This document shows positions 10,813 through 22,143 of a stretch of DNA of 31,294 nt, piece by piece (position 1 is the first letter of the stretch; every line of letters starts with the position of its first letter). The stretch lies in assembly GCA_023091735.1 (NCBI GenBank), contig JALKBU010000602.1, positions 1 through 31,294 of the forward strand, read 5' to 3'. Under the pieces are notes generated by a model. The model was not told where the DNA came from and ran no database searches. It saw only the letters and a list, made by a program, of their open reading frames with translations. This DNA comes from Trichomonas tenax (taxonomy: Eukaryota > Parabasalia > Trichomonadida > Trichomonadidae). The translations under genes were made by a program, and so were the position numbers.

Positions 10813-13255
10813 TTGTTTTGTTTTTATTATTATTATTATTTTTAGTTATAAAGGTAATTTTGTTTATTGTATGAATCAGAACTAAGTTTTTTTTTGACCT
10901 AATGTGGGTCTATAAAGCACAGAATTTGATAATGGATGACGAATTTTTTAATATGTTAAGAACAATGTATAGTGTTCTGCACAAGCATATATCATGAATG
11001 ATACTTTTAAACTGAAAATAATATCATTCTATTTTAGGCATGAAACTAGTGTTGCTTGGAATGTCACTTTTGTTGCTCAAGTTGTCACTTTCCGATATGG
11101 AATTGAGAGGAAAAGAAGCATGCGAGCTAGATGTTATGTAATTCACTCATAAATTTCTGACTCTTTGCATCGATATTATTTGAAGCTGAAAAAATACATA
11201 TGTTATGAATCACACGCTCCAGCGCAATACTAGAATGAGCGTATTTTCACTAACAATCTACGAAACATAATTTTTAACATCATTCATAAATAAATATTAG
11301 ATTTTTTTACGAAATATTTAGTATGAATTATCATGAATTCATTATTTATGACTATACATCGCACTATTTACTACTTGCAAAATATTTTGTTTACATGTGG
11401 TTTACTTGTCAAATATTTGGTTTACAACAACCGAAGGCATATTGGAATCAAAGGTTATTTTTCGAAAACCAAAATCGCAAGCTTATATTTTTCGAATCTT
11501 TTCAGAGACTATCTATTATCAAGCTTATAAAACATTTATCAGAAACCTATGCATATCTATTATGTGATGTTATTTTTTGGACATTTCATTTTGACACTAT
11601 CGTCTCAAATTGCCAGCAAAATATAAAAAATCAATTTTACTTGAATATTTATTCTGTTTATAAATATTCAAACTTAAATTTTTTGACATGTAAAAAATGC
11701 CAAATTTTTGATGTTATGCTATATCATTCATCTTATTGTTGTGAACGGAAATGAGAGACCATAAAGTGACATGCTTACATGGCAGATTTGTAATTTTTGA
11801 CACGTAAAATTTCAATCATAAAAAGGGGGCTGCACCTAAAAAAAATCAAGAATTCGCTTAATCTCGATTTGTTGCTACAAGAATGTGAATCTAGAAGAAA
11901 TTTAAGGTTCAATTGGATTGTTTGGTTTGTAATTACTTATTGAATCTTCAATAAGGTATGAAAGCTGTCTTTAACTACTTGCATGCATTGTATTGCACCT
12001 TACTAGTTGTGTAGTATCGAAAAATCGGAAAATTTTCTACTTAAAAATGACAAATGATGCGCTCATTAACGAGGGCGTTTCACCACAATATATTTGTATT
12101 CACTGGATAGACATAGGGTATAATATATTCACATGCATATGATGTATCATTCTATTCAATAGTTAGTCAATAGAGCTGTGCATAGTCCGAGCTAGTATCG
12201 CTTATTGTTGACCGATGACGATATGATTCAATGAGAGAAACTATTTCAAAATGTTATCTGCGAAAACTTTTATGGTATCTACACATATATTTGTTACCTT
12301 TAAATAAATATTATGATGGTTATTCTGTATTTTTATACGATAGGTGAAATTTGATATTAAATTTGTCACTGATTTTGCCAATGTGCATATTATGCATTAC
12401 CACTTACAATAGCATAATGCTGTGTATGCGTATTTATATTATGCACACTTTAGTTGTGGAGATATTAAAGCTCAAATATCGAAAATTAACAGCGTTGATA
12501 CGCTCAAAGATGCATGTTTCTCGGATCACCTCTTAATTTATATTTCATCTCTTTTTGTCTGCGTCTGTGAATCTATTGTTAACATATTTTATGATAAAAT
12601 CTAATTGAACTCTCAATAATATATTGTATCCAAGCACTTGCCCAAAGCTATAAATTCGTTAGCTGCAAATGAGAAATTTCTAATTTGTATTTTGCGAAAA
12701 ATCATTTAGAAATGTGATTTCTGATTTAAACCTGTGTTATTTCATTTTGCATCGTTCTCAAAAGAATAAATTCACATTCTATACGATAGATTTCATAAAA
12801 TATATTTTTCAAGAATAAAATTTCAAAGTAAAACGACACATTTTGTTGAATGTTTTATAGAAATGTTTCAAGTATGCATAGGTATCAAGTTTCAAGCCTT
12901 TAATTATCATATTTGAATCTGTCGCTGAATCGAATGCGATTGCAACAGTTGTAACACCAAAAATTCAGCATTATATGACCAACTTAATACGTATTTGATC
13001 ATAATTTGGCTCAAATTGCCAATATTATATCGCGTAGATTTTGTATTGAACAATGTTCGTTTAATACTATCATGGTCACATAGTCATACCTAAGTATCGT
13101 AGGTATTATTCACTTACAGAACGTAATTAACGAAATCTTTAATTTTGAATAACTTTTCTTAATGATAAAGTTTAATTACACAACAGACCGTTGATAGATA
13201 TAAGTATGGCGGAAACATTGACCAAAGCATAAAAGAAAGAGGAAATTTACTCTAT
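10813..13255. other. AT-rich intergenic region
   Basis: A 2.4-kb spacer between the giant plus-strand gene and the end of the minus-strand Myb gene. It has simple T runs and (ATT)n just after the giant gene's stop. The 143-codon frame at 11323-11754 is AT-driven, overlaps another frame and has no recognisable domain. Around 11040-11145 two TCACTTT motifs precede very short frames that do not look like genes. I see no RNA gene or repeat. Confidence 0.6.
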
Positions 13256-13876
13256 TTACAATAAGACCGGACGATTTTGTATAATTTGTGTGAAATGCTC
13301 TATATCAATCAAGTTGAAACTTGACGGGACTTGCGGTGGTGATGACCATGGCATGATATGGGTCAAATTTTTAAATGAAACCAAATTTGATAACGAAGGC
13401 AAACGAATTTTATTTTGTATGAATGTCTTTTTTTGTTGAGGTGATTCGCTGAAGTGGAACTGTATCTCCTGAGGCTTGGATTGTTTTACTTGAGAAGTTG
13501 AGTGATTTTTCGGGCCACGCTTAGATAAAACGAGCCAACGGTTTTTGAGCATTGTGTCTGTCCTATTCTTGAAGAACTTAGAGATTGTTACCCATTTGCT
13601 TCCGATCTCTTTCAATTTTTGTTCAAGGAGCATATCTTCTTCTGGGGTCCATGGCTCATGGCAAAGATTCGGAGACAAGTAGTTTTGGTAGCGTTCTTTG
13701 CACTGCCTAGAGTTTCTATTTGGCATTCTAGACGCAATTGAATCCCAATCACGTGTTCCAAGTTCGTTCACTAGATTAACGAGCATAATATCTTCCTGTT
13801 TAGTGAACTTCGACCTGATTCTCGTTGCCTTGCTCTTGAGACTTGAACCGTGTTCTTTGGAGATATAGTAACTCAT
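13256..13876 (-). CDS. R2R3 Myb-like DNA-binding protein
   Basis: A 206-residue protein with two tandem Myb/SANT repeats near the N-terminus: R2 at ~22-68 (F24, W44, ending SRQCKERYQNYL) and R3 at ~74-117 (W76, W95, W114; WTPEED, then TDTMLKNRW). The spaced aromatic residues form the hydrophobic core and the third helix of each repeat contacts DNA. The C-terminal ~90 residues are low-complexity, basic and Ser/Gln-rich, with no domain. Trichomonads encode many such short two-repeat Myb proteins; some, such as those controlling ap65-1 in T. vaginalis, regulate transcription. It is probably a nuclear transcription factor with unknown targets. I see no canonical Inr in front of the ATG, so its promoter class is unclear. 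Confidence 0.93.
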   Translation of the reverse strand: MSYYISKEHGSSLKSKATRIRSKFTKQEDIMLVNLVNELGTRDWDSIASRMPNRNSRQCKERYQNYLSPNLCHEPWTPEEDMLLEQKLKEIGSKWVTISKFFKNRTDTMLKNRWLVLSKRGPKNHSTSQVKQSKPQEIQFHFSESPQQKKTFIQNKIRLPSLSNLVSFKNLTHIMPWSSPPQVPSSFNLIDIEHFTQIIQNRPVLL

Positions 13877-15853
13877 TTATTTTAATTTCTGATTTTCATA
13901 ACGATAAACATTTCTCAAAATTCTCAATTTCTAAAGAAGTCTTTTAAAACCTTTGACAAAAACCGCCCGATATGGAATATTTTAGCGTATTTTTACTTAG
14001 ATTTGTTTTCTTTATCATTTAAGTGATCGATGAAAATAATTCAATTTTTCGCTTACGGAAATATTATTCTGCAAAGTTTTTTGGTCATTATAGAAAATAT
14101 TTTATTTTTCAATACGTTGTCACCTTTTATATATTTTTCTTATGATTTTTATTTATTTTAACATATAGGTAGAATAGAGTATGTTTGATTTGTATTGTTT
14201 CTCAAATAAAGAAAAACATGTTATAATATATCATCAAGCAAACATAAAAATGGTAAATTCGGGAATAAAAATTGAATGTCCGTGCTTTCTGTAATTTTTT
14301 TGATTGAGCATTGATTCTGTCGATTTTATAGTTTACACATTATTGCTTTTGTCACCTCCACCAGAGATAATTTTCAGCAAAACATTACTATCAAAAGAAA
14401 AATCAAAAGTTTTATCAAAATTTTCTTTATCATCATCATTCAAAACTATCTCACTATCATACATAATTAAGAAAATATATTTTTCCTTTATCGAAATTAT
14501 TTTCGTTTTTCTTTAATAACTGCATTGTATAGCTTATGCTAAACCCAATATCGCGATAAATTCCCCTGAATGAGCGCGGATTGGGTGGATTTGATTGATT
14601 TTGTAGTGTTTATTTTTCCAACATCCTTATGATAAGTAACGAAAATTTAATATAAAAATTTACACAATTTTTTCGGTAACAGTTAAAAGTGACAACGCAC
14701 TGTTTTATCTTATTAGAAAACTTTGTCATGAGTAATTTTTACGTTGACACCGCTTATGTATTTATCTACTGCACATGGATATGATTCCGTTTGTTGATGT
14801 TTCCTTGTATAAAATGTAAAAATAATCATTATGTGAATTAACATTCTTCATTAGTGTTGGTTAACTATCTCTTTGGAATTCGAAAATATATTCTGACGAT
14901 GAAGCAAAATATGATTTAAATGGTTAGAAGAAGATCGAATCTATTTTTTGGAAGGATATGTTGATGAATTTGTTCAAAATAAATTCCACACCCTCTGATC
15001 ACATCGCTTGCTTAGCTCCGATTTTTGTAATGATGTGTAAATTCTATTAACTCAGTTTCTAAAAAGAAAGAATTTATTAAAAGCTATGAAAAACTGCTCT
15101 AGCTTCTAGCGTTGTAGTATATAATATATTTATCATTAGAGTGAGGATGTATAAACTCGAAAGCCCAATCACTCGGTTATCGAATATTGAAACAATCGTT
15201 TAACAATTAGTGTAAACTTCATATTCATATACACCTACTCAAGTCTAACGTTCGGCACATCGTTCGCTCTCTGAAACAAACATTTATCAAATTTCATTTT
15301 ATATCAAAGGGAAGAGCAAAGCGTAAGATAAATATTTTGTCCGACAACCTTAATTCTATGAAGTGTAAAGGGCCTCAGGAAATAAAAATAATTTAACTGA
15401 ATTTTCAAAAATAAACATAGATTATTCTGTTGAACAGATAACGTGGTCGTGTAGGTATGCTACTTGAAGACATGGTTTTGCTTTCTTGGCCCGATTATTG
15501 AGCAAAAAATATAGTCGCATTATTGATTTCTTAAGAAATCAAATGTATGAATCATTTGAAATGTAACGATTATTGTCAGATGAGCTAGTTTTTTATATTT
15601 GGCTCTCGATGATAAGAAACTGAAAATAAGGCTGCGTTACGTATCTAACAGCCTAGCATGGCCTTTGTGGTATGTGATAAGCCGTATTAAGTTCTTAAAC
15701 TGAATAAATACGCGTAAAATTAAAGTGGCAGATGATTTTATAAAAATGACACTGTCAAAAATGATATCAACAAAATTTTGACATTTTAGATAGCTTTTGA
15801 TGTAGATTATATAATTAATTGGCCGGATAAAATTCTGAAACTGACTTCACTTT
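13877..15853. other. AT-rich intergenic region
   Basis: A 2-kb spacer between the divergently placed Myb and MBF1 genes; both promoters must lie here. The 70-codon plus frame at 14304-14516 is low-complexity. On the minus strand at 14330-14464 there is a short Asp/Phe-rich frame of 44 codons that looks slightly gene-like, but it has no recognisable domain or promoter. No RNA gene or repeat seen. The MBF1 initiator sits at the right end. Confidence 0.6.
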
Positions 15854-15855
15854 TT
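15847..15855 (+). promoter_or_regulatory. Inr core promoter of MBF1
   Basis: TCACTTTTT matches the trichomonad Inr. The A at 15849 is 11 nt before the chosen ATG at 15860. This spacing supports that ATG over any upstream start. Confidence 0.65.
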
Positions 15856-15859
15856 GAAA

Positions 15860-16201
15860 ATGCTTGATCAATACGCGAGGCCACCAACATTTGTTACACG
15901 TAGCTCAGGAACAGGACCAAACGGCACACAGCCAAGAAAGAAAGTCGACAGTGCTGCTAAGAAATTTGCTATGATTGAAAACGATAACGAGCATTTTGGT
16001 GATCACCGCCAGAAGGTTGGCATTGAGTTCGCCAACAAGATGAGAACCCTCCGTAATAACAAGGAGTGGACTCAGAAAGACCTCGCTATTCGTTGTGGCG
16101 TCAAAGTTGATGTCATCAAAGATTACGAAAGCGGAAATGCTGAGCCAAATCAGAAACTCATCAAGAAATTCGAGCAAGTCCTTGAAGGCCAGCTTCGTTA
16201 A
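15860..16201 (+). CDS. MBF1: Multiprotein bridging factor 1 (MBF1), HTH coactivator
   Basis: A 113-residue protein from the ATG at 15860, 11 nt after an Inr. The C-terminal half (~56-110) is a Cro/C1-type helix-turn-helix (MRTLRNNKEWTQKDLAIRCG, then a recognition helix and DYESGNAEPNQ). The N-terminal ~50 residues include the family's basic region (PRKKVDSAAKKF), although the whole is shorter than typical eukaryotic MBF1 (~140-150 residues). In other eukaryotes MBF1 bridges gene-specific activators and TBP, and it also limits ribosomal frameshifting at stalled ribosomes. It is a conserved single-domain protein of nucleus and cytosol. The archaeal zinc ribbon is absent, as in eukaryotic members. 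No operon context. Confidence 0.93.
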   Translation: MLDQYARPPTFVTRSSGTGPNGTQPRKKVDSAAKKFAMIENDNEHFGDHRQKVGIEFANKMRTLRNNKEWTQKDLAIRCGVKVDVIKDYESGNAEPNQKLIKKFEQVLEGQLR

Positions 16202-17488
16202 TCAAAACTGTTTTATTTGAGAACAAATTACTCAATTTGTTTTAATGAGTAAAGTTTAACTTCGATATATTAATATTGTTGATCGGTTTTTACTTACATT
16301 TGCTCTCGAATGCAAAATACAATTATCATAATTTGGAAACGGCATTAAAGATGCCTTTCGTTATGGCGTTGCTTTCATCAACCTATATATCATAACAAAG
16401 CGACAATAAAGGGATCTTTTTTTAATTGCATTTTATAAGCAATTCACAGCAATAACGCATCGAATCTATCTTTCCAACAAATTTTATTTATACGCTTTAG
16501 TATTATGTCAATCAATTTTGCATTTAAATCCTTTAATAAATAATAAAAAACCACAAATATCGATCAATGATGAGAATATGCAAGCCCTCACTTGGCGTTA
16601 TTAAGACAGAGTCACTTTAAAACATGTATATTCTACCTAAATAATATGCAAAGTATATTAAATTCAGTTAGATGATTTTGAATTACTATTTTTAACATTT
16701 TATTTGTTTTTACATTTTCTTACTTAGCAATCATTTTAAACCAAAAACAAATAATTGAAATTATTTGATAATAGATGAAGTTTATGTTACAATCATTATA
16801 ATCTCAGGTGACCTAGAATATAAAATTGATCAGAATTAACTCTTTTAATGGGGCCTGAATAGCGTGGACATTAACTCATTGAGATGGAGGATATCGCATA
16901 CTACCCACAATATTATCTGTATCAAAGAACTTATGTTATTTACTTTCAATATTTACTATAAATATATCACATGCCGACAACATAGTAACATATTACAAAT
17001 AATACAAGCTCCTAATTGAATAATTGTTCAGTATCTTAATTTATAAATACACGAAATCATTGCGGAGACGACAATATACATAGATGCATGCACATATTAC
17101 ATGTTTTTAATGTGATGCACCAACTTATACTCATAGCCTCCCAATGAATTTGCTGAAATTATTGATTAATAGAAATAAAGTATTCAAAAATAAAAACGAT
17201 GACAAAATAATTAGCATCATATATACTATTTTATTAATGTAAACAGTGTCAAATAAATTGTGAAAAAACGTGACTTTTAACCTTATTCACTTTTTAAAAT
17301 ATGGTTTATTATAACATTTACATAATGACAATGCTTATTTTGCCAATTTTGGCCGCTAAAAACCAAATTTGAGAGTTAAAAACTTCTAATATTTTGTAAT
17401 GAAAAGACAATATTTTTGATGAAAATTATGATTTCGAAAATGTGACAAAAATTGAGAATGATAAAAGTTTACAATACAAAAAAATTTA
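16202..17488. other. AT-rich intergenic region
   Basis: A 1.3-kb spacer between two plus-strand genes, very AT-rich, with several TAAA motifs soon after the MBF1 stop that could act in polyadenylation. No open frame, RNA gene or repeat is convincing. The exportin promoter must lie at the right end, but I find no TCA-Py-(T/A) initiator near its ATG. Confidence 0.6.
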
Positions 17489-20314
17489 ATGGATTTGCTG
17501 CTTCCTGATGGACAAACATTGAACGTCCAATCATTCAGCGAATTGGCAGAACATTCTCTGACGGCTTCACCTCACCAGATGGAAGCCAACAATATAATTA
17601 ACGAATTCAAAAATTTGGATAATTCTTGGTTATACGTTGAGCAAATTCTCACGGAAACAGATTCAAAATTTGCAAGATTCCTCGCTCTGCACATATGTAT
17701 TGATGGAATACAAAAGAAATGGGAAGCTTTAAATTATGAACAACAAAATCATTATAAAATGTACTTTTTCAATCTCACGAATGAATACGCAAATCAAAAT
17801 GTAGACCAATCGATAACGAATGAAGCAAATAGATGCTTTGTCGAGATATTAAAATACGAATGGCCTGGATCTTGGCCTTCTTTCATCAGAGATTATATAA
17901 ATGCATCGAAAATTTCACCGCTGTCATGCATCAACTGTCTAAAAGTTCTCGCTGAGCTCTCAGACGATGCTATTGATAATACTGGACTTACAAGTGACAG
18001 AACTTATGAACTCCAAGCAGCGTTATCACACGATGTCAACATTGTTATTGCTCATGCTGAAGAAATACTTCAACTCGGAAATCAAGAAGCATCAACACAA
18101 GCTTTGTTAACTCTTTCGCATTTCCTTCGATGGCTCGAACTAAGCGTTGTTTTGTCATCCGACATAGTTCCGGCGGCTCTAGGAATGATTTCTAATCCAG
18201 ATTTACTCAATTCAGCTCTGTCTTGCTTAAAAGCCATTGCTGAACATCCGGATTCAATCGCTAGTGCAGAATTTGGAGATCTGTTCGATCAAGTTGTCGA
18301 TGCTATTTCTCAAAATGTTGTTTTCGATGGAACTGCGAATATTCCACTTGCAGAGACAATTGCCGCATTTCTTACATTGGATGGATGTTGCCTACTTCAG
18401 GGCCAAATGCTTGGAGCTCCAACTCTTTCAATTCGATGGATTTTAGATTTATTAACATCTCCAGAAACAAAAAGGATATGTGTTGACTGCATCGCTGACC
18501 TTACGAGGTACTTCTTTATGCAGAAGAGCAGCGTTCAGCCAATTCCAGAATTGTTAATAACAATGTTTGGAAAAATGGTCGACGAAATGGAACAGCCACC
18601 GGATTATCCTCCAAGAGAACTCGTTGAAGGCTGCAATCAAATCCACGAGAGTATGAGGGCTGCTTTAGTTTATCTCGCAAAACTCGTTAAAAGCGATTGT
18701 GCTTCGTTATTGTTAGAGAAATTGCAAGCAGCCGATAATCCACAGTCAATGCTATGCGTTTGCTGGTCCATTGCTGCTGTCTCAGGCGCTTTCCTTCCTC
18801 CCGTTGAAGAGAATTTGTTGACCAATGTTTTGAGATTTCTTTCGCAGCTTTTGGAGTCTCAATCAGCAGAAATAGAAATTGCTTGTGCATACGTTTACAT
18901 CTGCAGCTGCTACACGAGATATCTCTATCTGAACACAGAACAGCTTGGCTTCATCATACAGAGGGCTTTAGCTTTCTGTCATGAAGCAGATGAAAGATTA
19001 CAGGATGTTTCTGTTACGTGTTTGAACAAAGTCGCTGAAACTTGCTACCAGCATCTCATTAGACCTCTTAAACCCGGCGAACAGCCTTTCGTTAACACAT
19101 TAGTCGCAAGCAGTCATAATCTCTGCGCAACATTGTCATCAAACTTCATTCCTGCGTTTTACCAATCAGCGGCAACTTTAATCACTCACGCAGATGATTC
19201 ACAGAAGCAAGCTTTGATTTCACAGTTGCTAGTTCCTCCTGTTGCTGCTTGGGAGAGCGCTTGTCGCAACACAAGCGATATATCACAGATATTAACACCA
19301 ATAGCAGTTTTCTCGAAGGTTATTGTTATTTCTGATACAGCGTTTTATCCAGAAGTTGAAGGCGTTATAGAGAAGAGTATAGAGTTATTGAATAGTTTAA
19401 TTGGAGTCAATGATAACACAGCTGTCAGCGTTCGTGAAGGAATCTTAGGTTTGATTGAGTCTTTCTTCAAAGTTCACGCGGATGCTCCATGCGTTCCATT
19501 TTTGTTCCAAGTTGTTGTTCAGGATTATTTAGGAAGTCCGGACGACTTAAAACTTCCAATTGCTTTAGATTGCTTCACAACGCTAATCACACAGATATTA
19601 GCAGTAAGAAGTGTAAATCCAGAAGCTCCCGTTCAAGATCCATTTGACGTAGATTTCGTTGTCAACGTTGTTTTGGCAACAAGGGAATTAGTTGAAGGCG
19701 AATCACCAGAAATCATTTCATCATTCGCAAATTTAGTTGGAAAGTTGTTGAGATTTGATTTTGTAAGACAGTGCAACTTATTCGAAGAGTTGTTGCAGCT
19801 TCTCGTTCAATGCATTAAACGTCCAGAAGAACAAGTTTGTATATCAGGCCTTGATGGGCTTTTAGAGCTTTTAGATGATTGCGCGAGAACTTTAGGTGAC
19901 GAAGACAGCTTTGGAAGAGCTGTTCACGCAAACTTCGGTAAGTTTTTGTTGCAGGAGATGATTTCTGTTGCATTAGATAGATCCCATGTTCCACTTTTTA
20001 CTTCAACAACGAAAGTTTTGATGACAATTCTCGCTTCTTCAACAGATATCGAGTTAATGATGGTTTCCATTGCAGAAAGAGTTAGAGAAGATTTCAAGCA
20101 TGTTGATGAAGAGACAGCAGCAAACTTCGGACAGATTCTTACGCAGACAGCGTTCAATCCAACAGACTTTAGATCAGCGATAAGAAACTTTATTGTTTCT
20201 AGCAGAAAGACATCATCCAAAGCTCGCGCTATTTACGCGCAAGTCGAAGATGAAGTTCTCGGAAATGAAGGAATTGCGGAAGTCACAGATGCTTACGACA
20301 TTTCCGAGTTTTGA
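17489..20314 (+). CDS. XPO1: Exportin-1 (CRM1) nuclear export receptor
   Basis: A 941-residue all-helical HEAT-repeat protein. The N-terminal ~140 residues follow the importin-beta/exportin pattern: a leucine-rich start, SWLYVEQIL (46-54), FARFLALHICIDGIQKKW (61-78), then the exportin-1 hallmark ILKYEWPGSWPSFI (120-133). The central region has the HEAT helices that form the NES-binding groove in CRM1 (around 460-520), and the C-terminus (FNPTDFRSAIRNFIVSSRKTS) matches the end of the CRM1 C-terminal domain. It would carry leucine-rich NES cargoes out of the nucleus with RanGTP. It is shorter than human CRM1 (1071 residues), with a reduced acidic tail (DAYDISEF). The start is the first in-frame ATG; no canonical Inr precedes it. 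Confidence 0.9.
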   Translation: MDLLLPDGQTLNVQSFSELAEHSLTASPHQMEANNIINEFKNLDNSWLYVEQILTETDSKFARFLALHICIDGIQKKWEALNYEQQNHYKMYFFNLTNEYANQNVDQSITNEANRCFVEILKYEWPGSWPSFIRDYINASKISPLSCINCLKVLAELSDDAIDNTGLTSDRTYELQAALSHDVNIVIAHAEEILQLGNQEASTQALLTLSHFLRWLELSVVLSSDIVPAALGMISNPDLLNSALSCLKAIAEHPDSIASAEFGDLFDQVVDAISQNVVFDGTANIPLAETIAAFLTLDGCCLLQGQMLGAPTLSIRWILDLLTSPETKRICVDCIADLTRYFFMQKSSVQPIPELLITMFGKMVDEMEQPPDYPPRELVEGCNQIHESMRAALVYLAKLVKSDCASLLLEKLQAADNPQSMLCVCWSIAAVSGAFLPPVEENLLTNVLRFLSQLLESQSAEIEIACAYVYICSCYTRYLYLNTEQLGFIIQRALAFCHEADERLQDVSVTCLNKVAETCYQHLIRPLKPGEQPFVNTLVASSHNLCATLSSNFIPAFYQSAATLITHADDSQKQALISQLLVPPVAAWESACRNTSDISQILTPIAVFSKVIVISDTAFYPEVEGVIEKSIELLNSLIGVNDNTAVSVREGILGLIESFFKVHADAPCVPFLFQVVVQDYLGSPDDLKLPIALDCFTTLITQILAVRSVNPEAPVQDPFDVDFVVNVVLATRELVEGESPEIISSFANLVGKLLRFDFVRQCNLFEELLQLLVQCIKRPEEQVCISGLDGLLELLDDCARTLGDEDSFGRAVHANFGKFLLQEMISVALDRSHVPLFTSTTKVLMTILASSTDIELMMVSIAERVREDFKHVDEETAANFGQILTQTAFNPTDFRSAIRNFIVSSRKTSSKARAIYAQVEDEVLGNEGIAEVTDAYDISEF

Positions 20315-21096
20315 GATGTGATATTAAAAAATATTTGTTATGTATTCTCATTATATAATCAATTTTTTATTATTTTCACAAAAGAAGAAGTTTAAACAGT
20401 ATTTGCATCATCACCTTCAGAGATACGCACAATCTCCATGAAAACACGTTCAAGTGAAGATGATGAGCATGTGTAGTATGTGAATCAATTATCACCTTGG
20501 AGACCTTGTTCCATTATATCGAAAAGTTCACCGATGTTCATCGCTGCAGCAGGGATAATGCAAATTCTTGCTAAAGGCCTTTTAATTGCGAGTGATGTTG
20601 CTGGAAGACGCGATTGGACGAAGAAATCAACTTTGTATATCGGGTTAATAACATTGTATGATGTTGAATTCTTAGATGTCATGGTCAAATTATGGCTTTT
20701 TTAGGATAATGCAAAATAAAATTAATCTAGCTTTAACGCCCGAATAGTAACTGCATCATAATTCTCTATTTCATCAAAATCCCTATGTGTTTCATAGGTT
20801 CTCGAATCATAAAAATATGAATTCAAAAACTCAAAAATAAATAAATCAAAACCAAGCTTCAGCATTTTGCCCACTTCTTCACCTATTGAATTGTTGATTA
20901 AATTTCTACAATATAACACATTTCTCAAAATATTGAAATTGATAAAAACATATTAGAGAACTAGATTCTTGAAATATAAAATTAACCTTATATTATCTTG
21001 CTGAGTGTATTATATAAAACCAGAGGGATTAAAGTTAATAAATGAAAAATACAAATAAATTGTTTAACAAATAACACAAACATATTGAATGTCGAC
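20315..21096. other. Intergenic region with an ABC transporter relic
   Basis: The space between the convergent exportin and kinase genes. Apart from the ABCA-type relic (20392-20690) it contains a 68-codon minus frame (20722-20928) that starts with a proper ATG but that I do not recognise. It may be another relic or chance. The remainder is AT-rich with no RNA gene or repeat seen. Confidence 0.6.
20392..20690 (-). pseudogene. Relic of the C-terminus of an ABCA-type ABC transporter
   Basis: The minus strand encodes ~65 codons ending GELFDIMEQG, then a TGA (20485-20487), then in the same frame ~30 codons with SSSSLERVFMEIVR and a final TAA at 20392-20394. The order beta-rich stretch, LF-x-x-(L/M)E, then a Ser-rich (S/T)LE-x-VF(L/M) is the regulatory tail of ABCA-family nucleotide-binding domains, as in human ABCA1. 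Membrane domains, Walker A/B and the signature motif are all missing upstream, so this is only the last ~100 residues of a dead gene. The internal TGA is a further lesion. It would have transported lipids or similar substrates. Confident about the family, less about where the relic begins. Confidence 0.55.
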
Positions 21097-22143
21097 CTAT
21101 TTCTTGATAGGTAGGAGTATTTTCTTTGGTTCTTTCTTCTCTATCTTTCTTCCACTCTTCACTTTGAACTTCAATTTGCCCAAAAATGAAACAGCAGCAT
21201 TTGCAGCGATAAACTGGCGTAGCTTACGTCTATCTTCGAGGAAATTCAAAACCTTACCTCTTGAGGTTCCCAATGCTGCATCTTGTGGAGAATTGATCCA
21301 TGGATGCTTCAATGCCTTTTCTGCTGTGAATCTCTTAGAAGGATCAACGACAATGAGATTCTTAATGAAATCTTTTGCGGTTTCTGAAATGCTGTCGAAT
21401 GCTTCAATGAATTTAAATTCACCAATACAAATCTTTTTGAATAAATCATAATGTGTTTCACCCTTGAAAGGAACTTCGCCACAAAGCAACAAATACGTCA
21501 TAATTCCGACACTCCACATATCGCAGCTGTAATTGTAGCCTTTAGCTTTAATAACCTCAGGAGCCATGAAAATTGGTGTTCCAGCACATGAATGGAGCAA
21601 CGAGCCTTCCATAAGAAGACCAGAAAGACCAAAATCTGCAAGCTTTGGATCTTTTGCAGCAGCATCAACAAATAATATGTTTTCTGGCTTTATATCTCTG
21701 TGAACGATACCATTGTTATGCAAATAAACTAAAGCATTCAGCAAATATTTGATAATCGCTGCAGCATCTGTTTCATTGTAAGATTCGTTATCAAGGAGAT
21801 GTTCATAAAGCTCACCACCCCTTGCAAACTCAAGAACAAGAGCAACATGGAATTTATCCGCGAACACTTTGTATAATTTGATGATATTTGGATGCTTTAA
21901 TTTTAATTGGATTTGAACTTCGGCCCAAATTCGTTGTGGATTTGCTGCTTGTCCTCTGTCAATTACTTTCACTGCGTATTGGTTATTATCTTTCTTTCCT
22001 GTTGCCTGGAAAACTTCAGCAAAGTATCCTGTGCCTAATTTCTGCTCCATCTGAAACTCGTTCCTGAATTCTGTCAGTGGCCTTATGTTAATTTCGTCCT
22101 TTTGTAGAGGTTCGCCGTCTGCATCAGCAAAAGCAACAGACAT
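21097..22143 (-). CDS. CAMK-group serine/threonine protein kinase
   Basis: A 348-residue protein with one complete kinase domain at ~32-283 and all catalytic residues: glycine loop LGTGYFAEV (36-44), Lys59 in YAVKVID, Glu75 in helix C, HRD with Asp150 and IKPEN (Asn155), DFG at 170-172, APE at 194-196, and DMWSVGIMTYLLLCGEVPF in the F helix. HRDIKPENILF, the DFGLSG context and the G-x-P-F-x-G motif place it in the CAMK group, close to CaMK1/DCLK/MARK-like kinases. The C-terminal ~65 residues contain a helix (RGKVLNFLEDRRKLRQF) in the place of the CaMK autoregulatory segment, and a very basic tail (328-348). Whether it binds calmodulin cannot be told. There is no signal peptide or membrane segment, so it is likely soluble. 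No canonical Inr seen. Confidence 0.93.
   Translation of the reverse strand: MSVAFADADGEPLQKDEINIRPLTEFRNEFQMEQKLGTGYFAEVFQATGKKDNNQYAVKVIDRGQAANPQRIWAEVQIQLKLKHPNIIKLYKVFADKFHVALVLEFARGGELYEHLLDNESYNETDAAAIIKYLLNALVYLHNNGIVHRDIKPENILFVDAAAKDPKLADFGLSGLLMEGSLLHSCAGTPIFMAPEVIKAKGYNYSCDMWSVGIMTYLLLCGEVPFKGETHYDLFKKICIGEFKFIEAFDSISETAKDFIKNLIVVDPSKRFTAEKALKHPWINSPQDAALGTSRGKVLNFLEDRRKLRQFIAANAAVSFLGKLKFKVKSGRKIEKKEPKKILLPIKK

Noticed and set aside
11041..11145. Short frame starting MKLVLLG, with TCACTTT motifs nearby, reminiscent of a signal peptide or a Rab-like N-terminus
   Set aside because: Only 34 codons; no GTPase P-loop follows in any frame. At most a tiny decayed fragment.
11323..11754. 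143-codon plus-strand frame in the long spacer
   Set aside because: AT-rich, Tyr/Phe/Asn-heavy, overlaps another open frame, no domain, no Inr and codon use unlike the neighbouring genes.
14330..14464. Minus-strand Asp/Phe-rich frame of 44 codons
   Set aside because: Looks slightly protein-like but has no domain, no promoter and sits in low-complexity DNA.
20722..20928. 68-codon minus frame between the ABC relic and the kinase
   Set aside because: Begins with a proper ATG but I cannot recognise the product, and it is too short to support alone.
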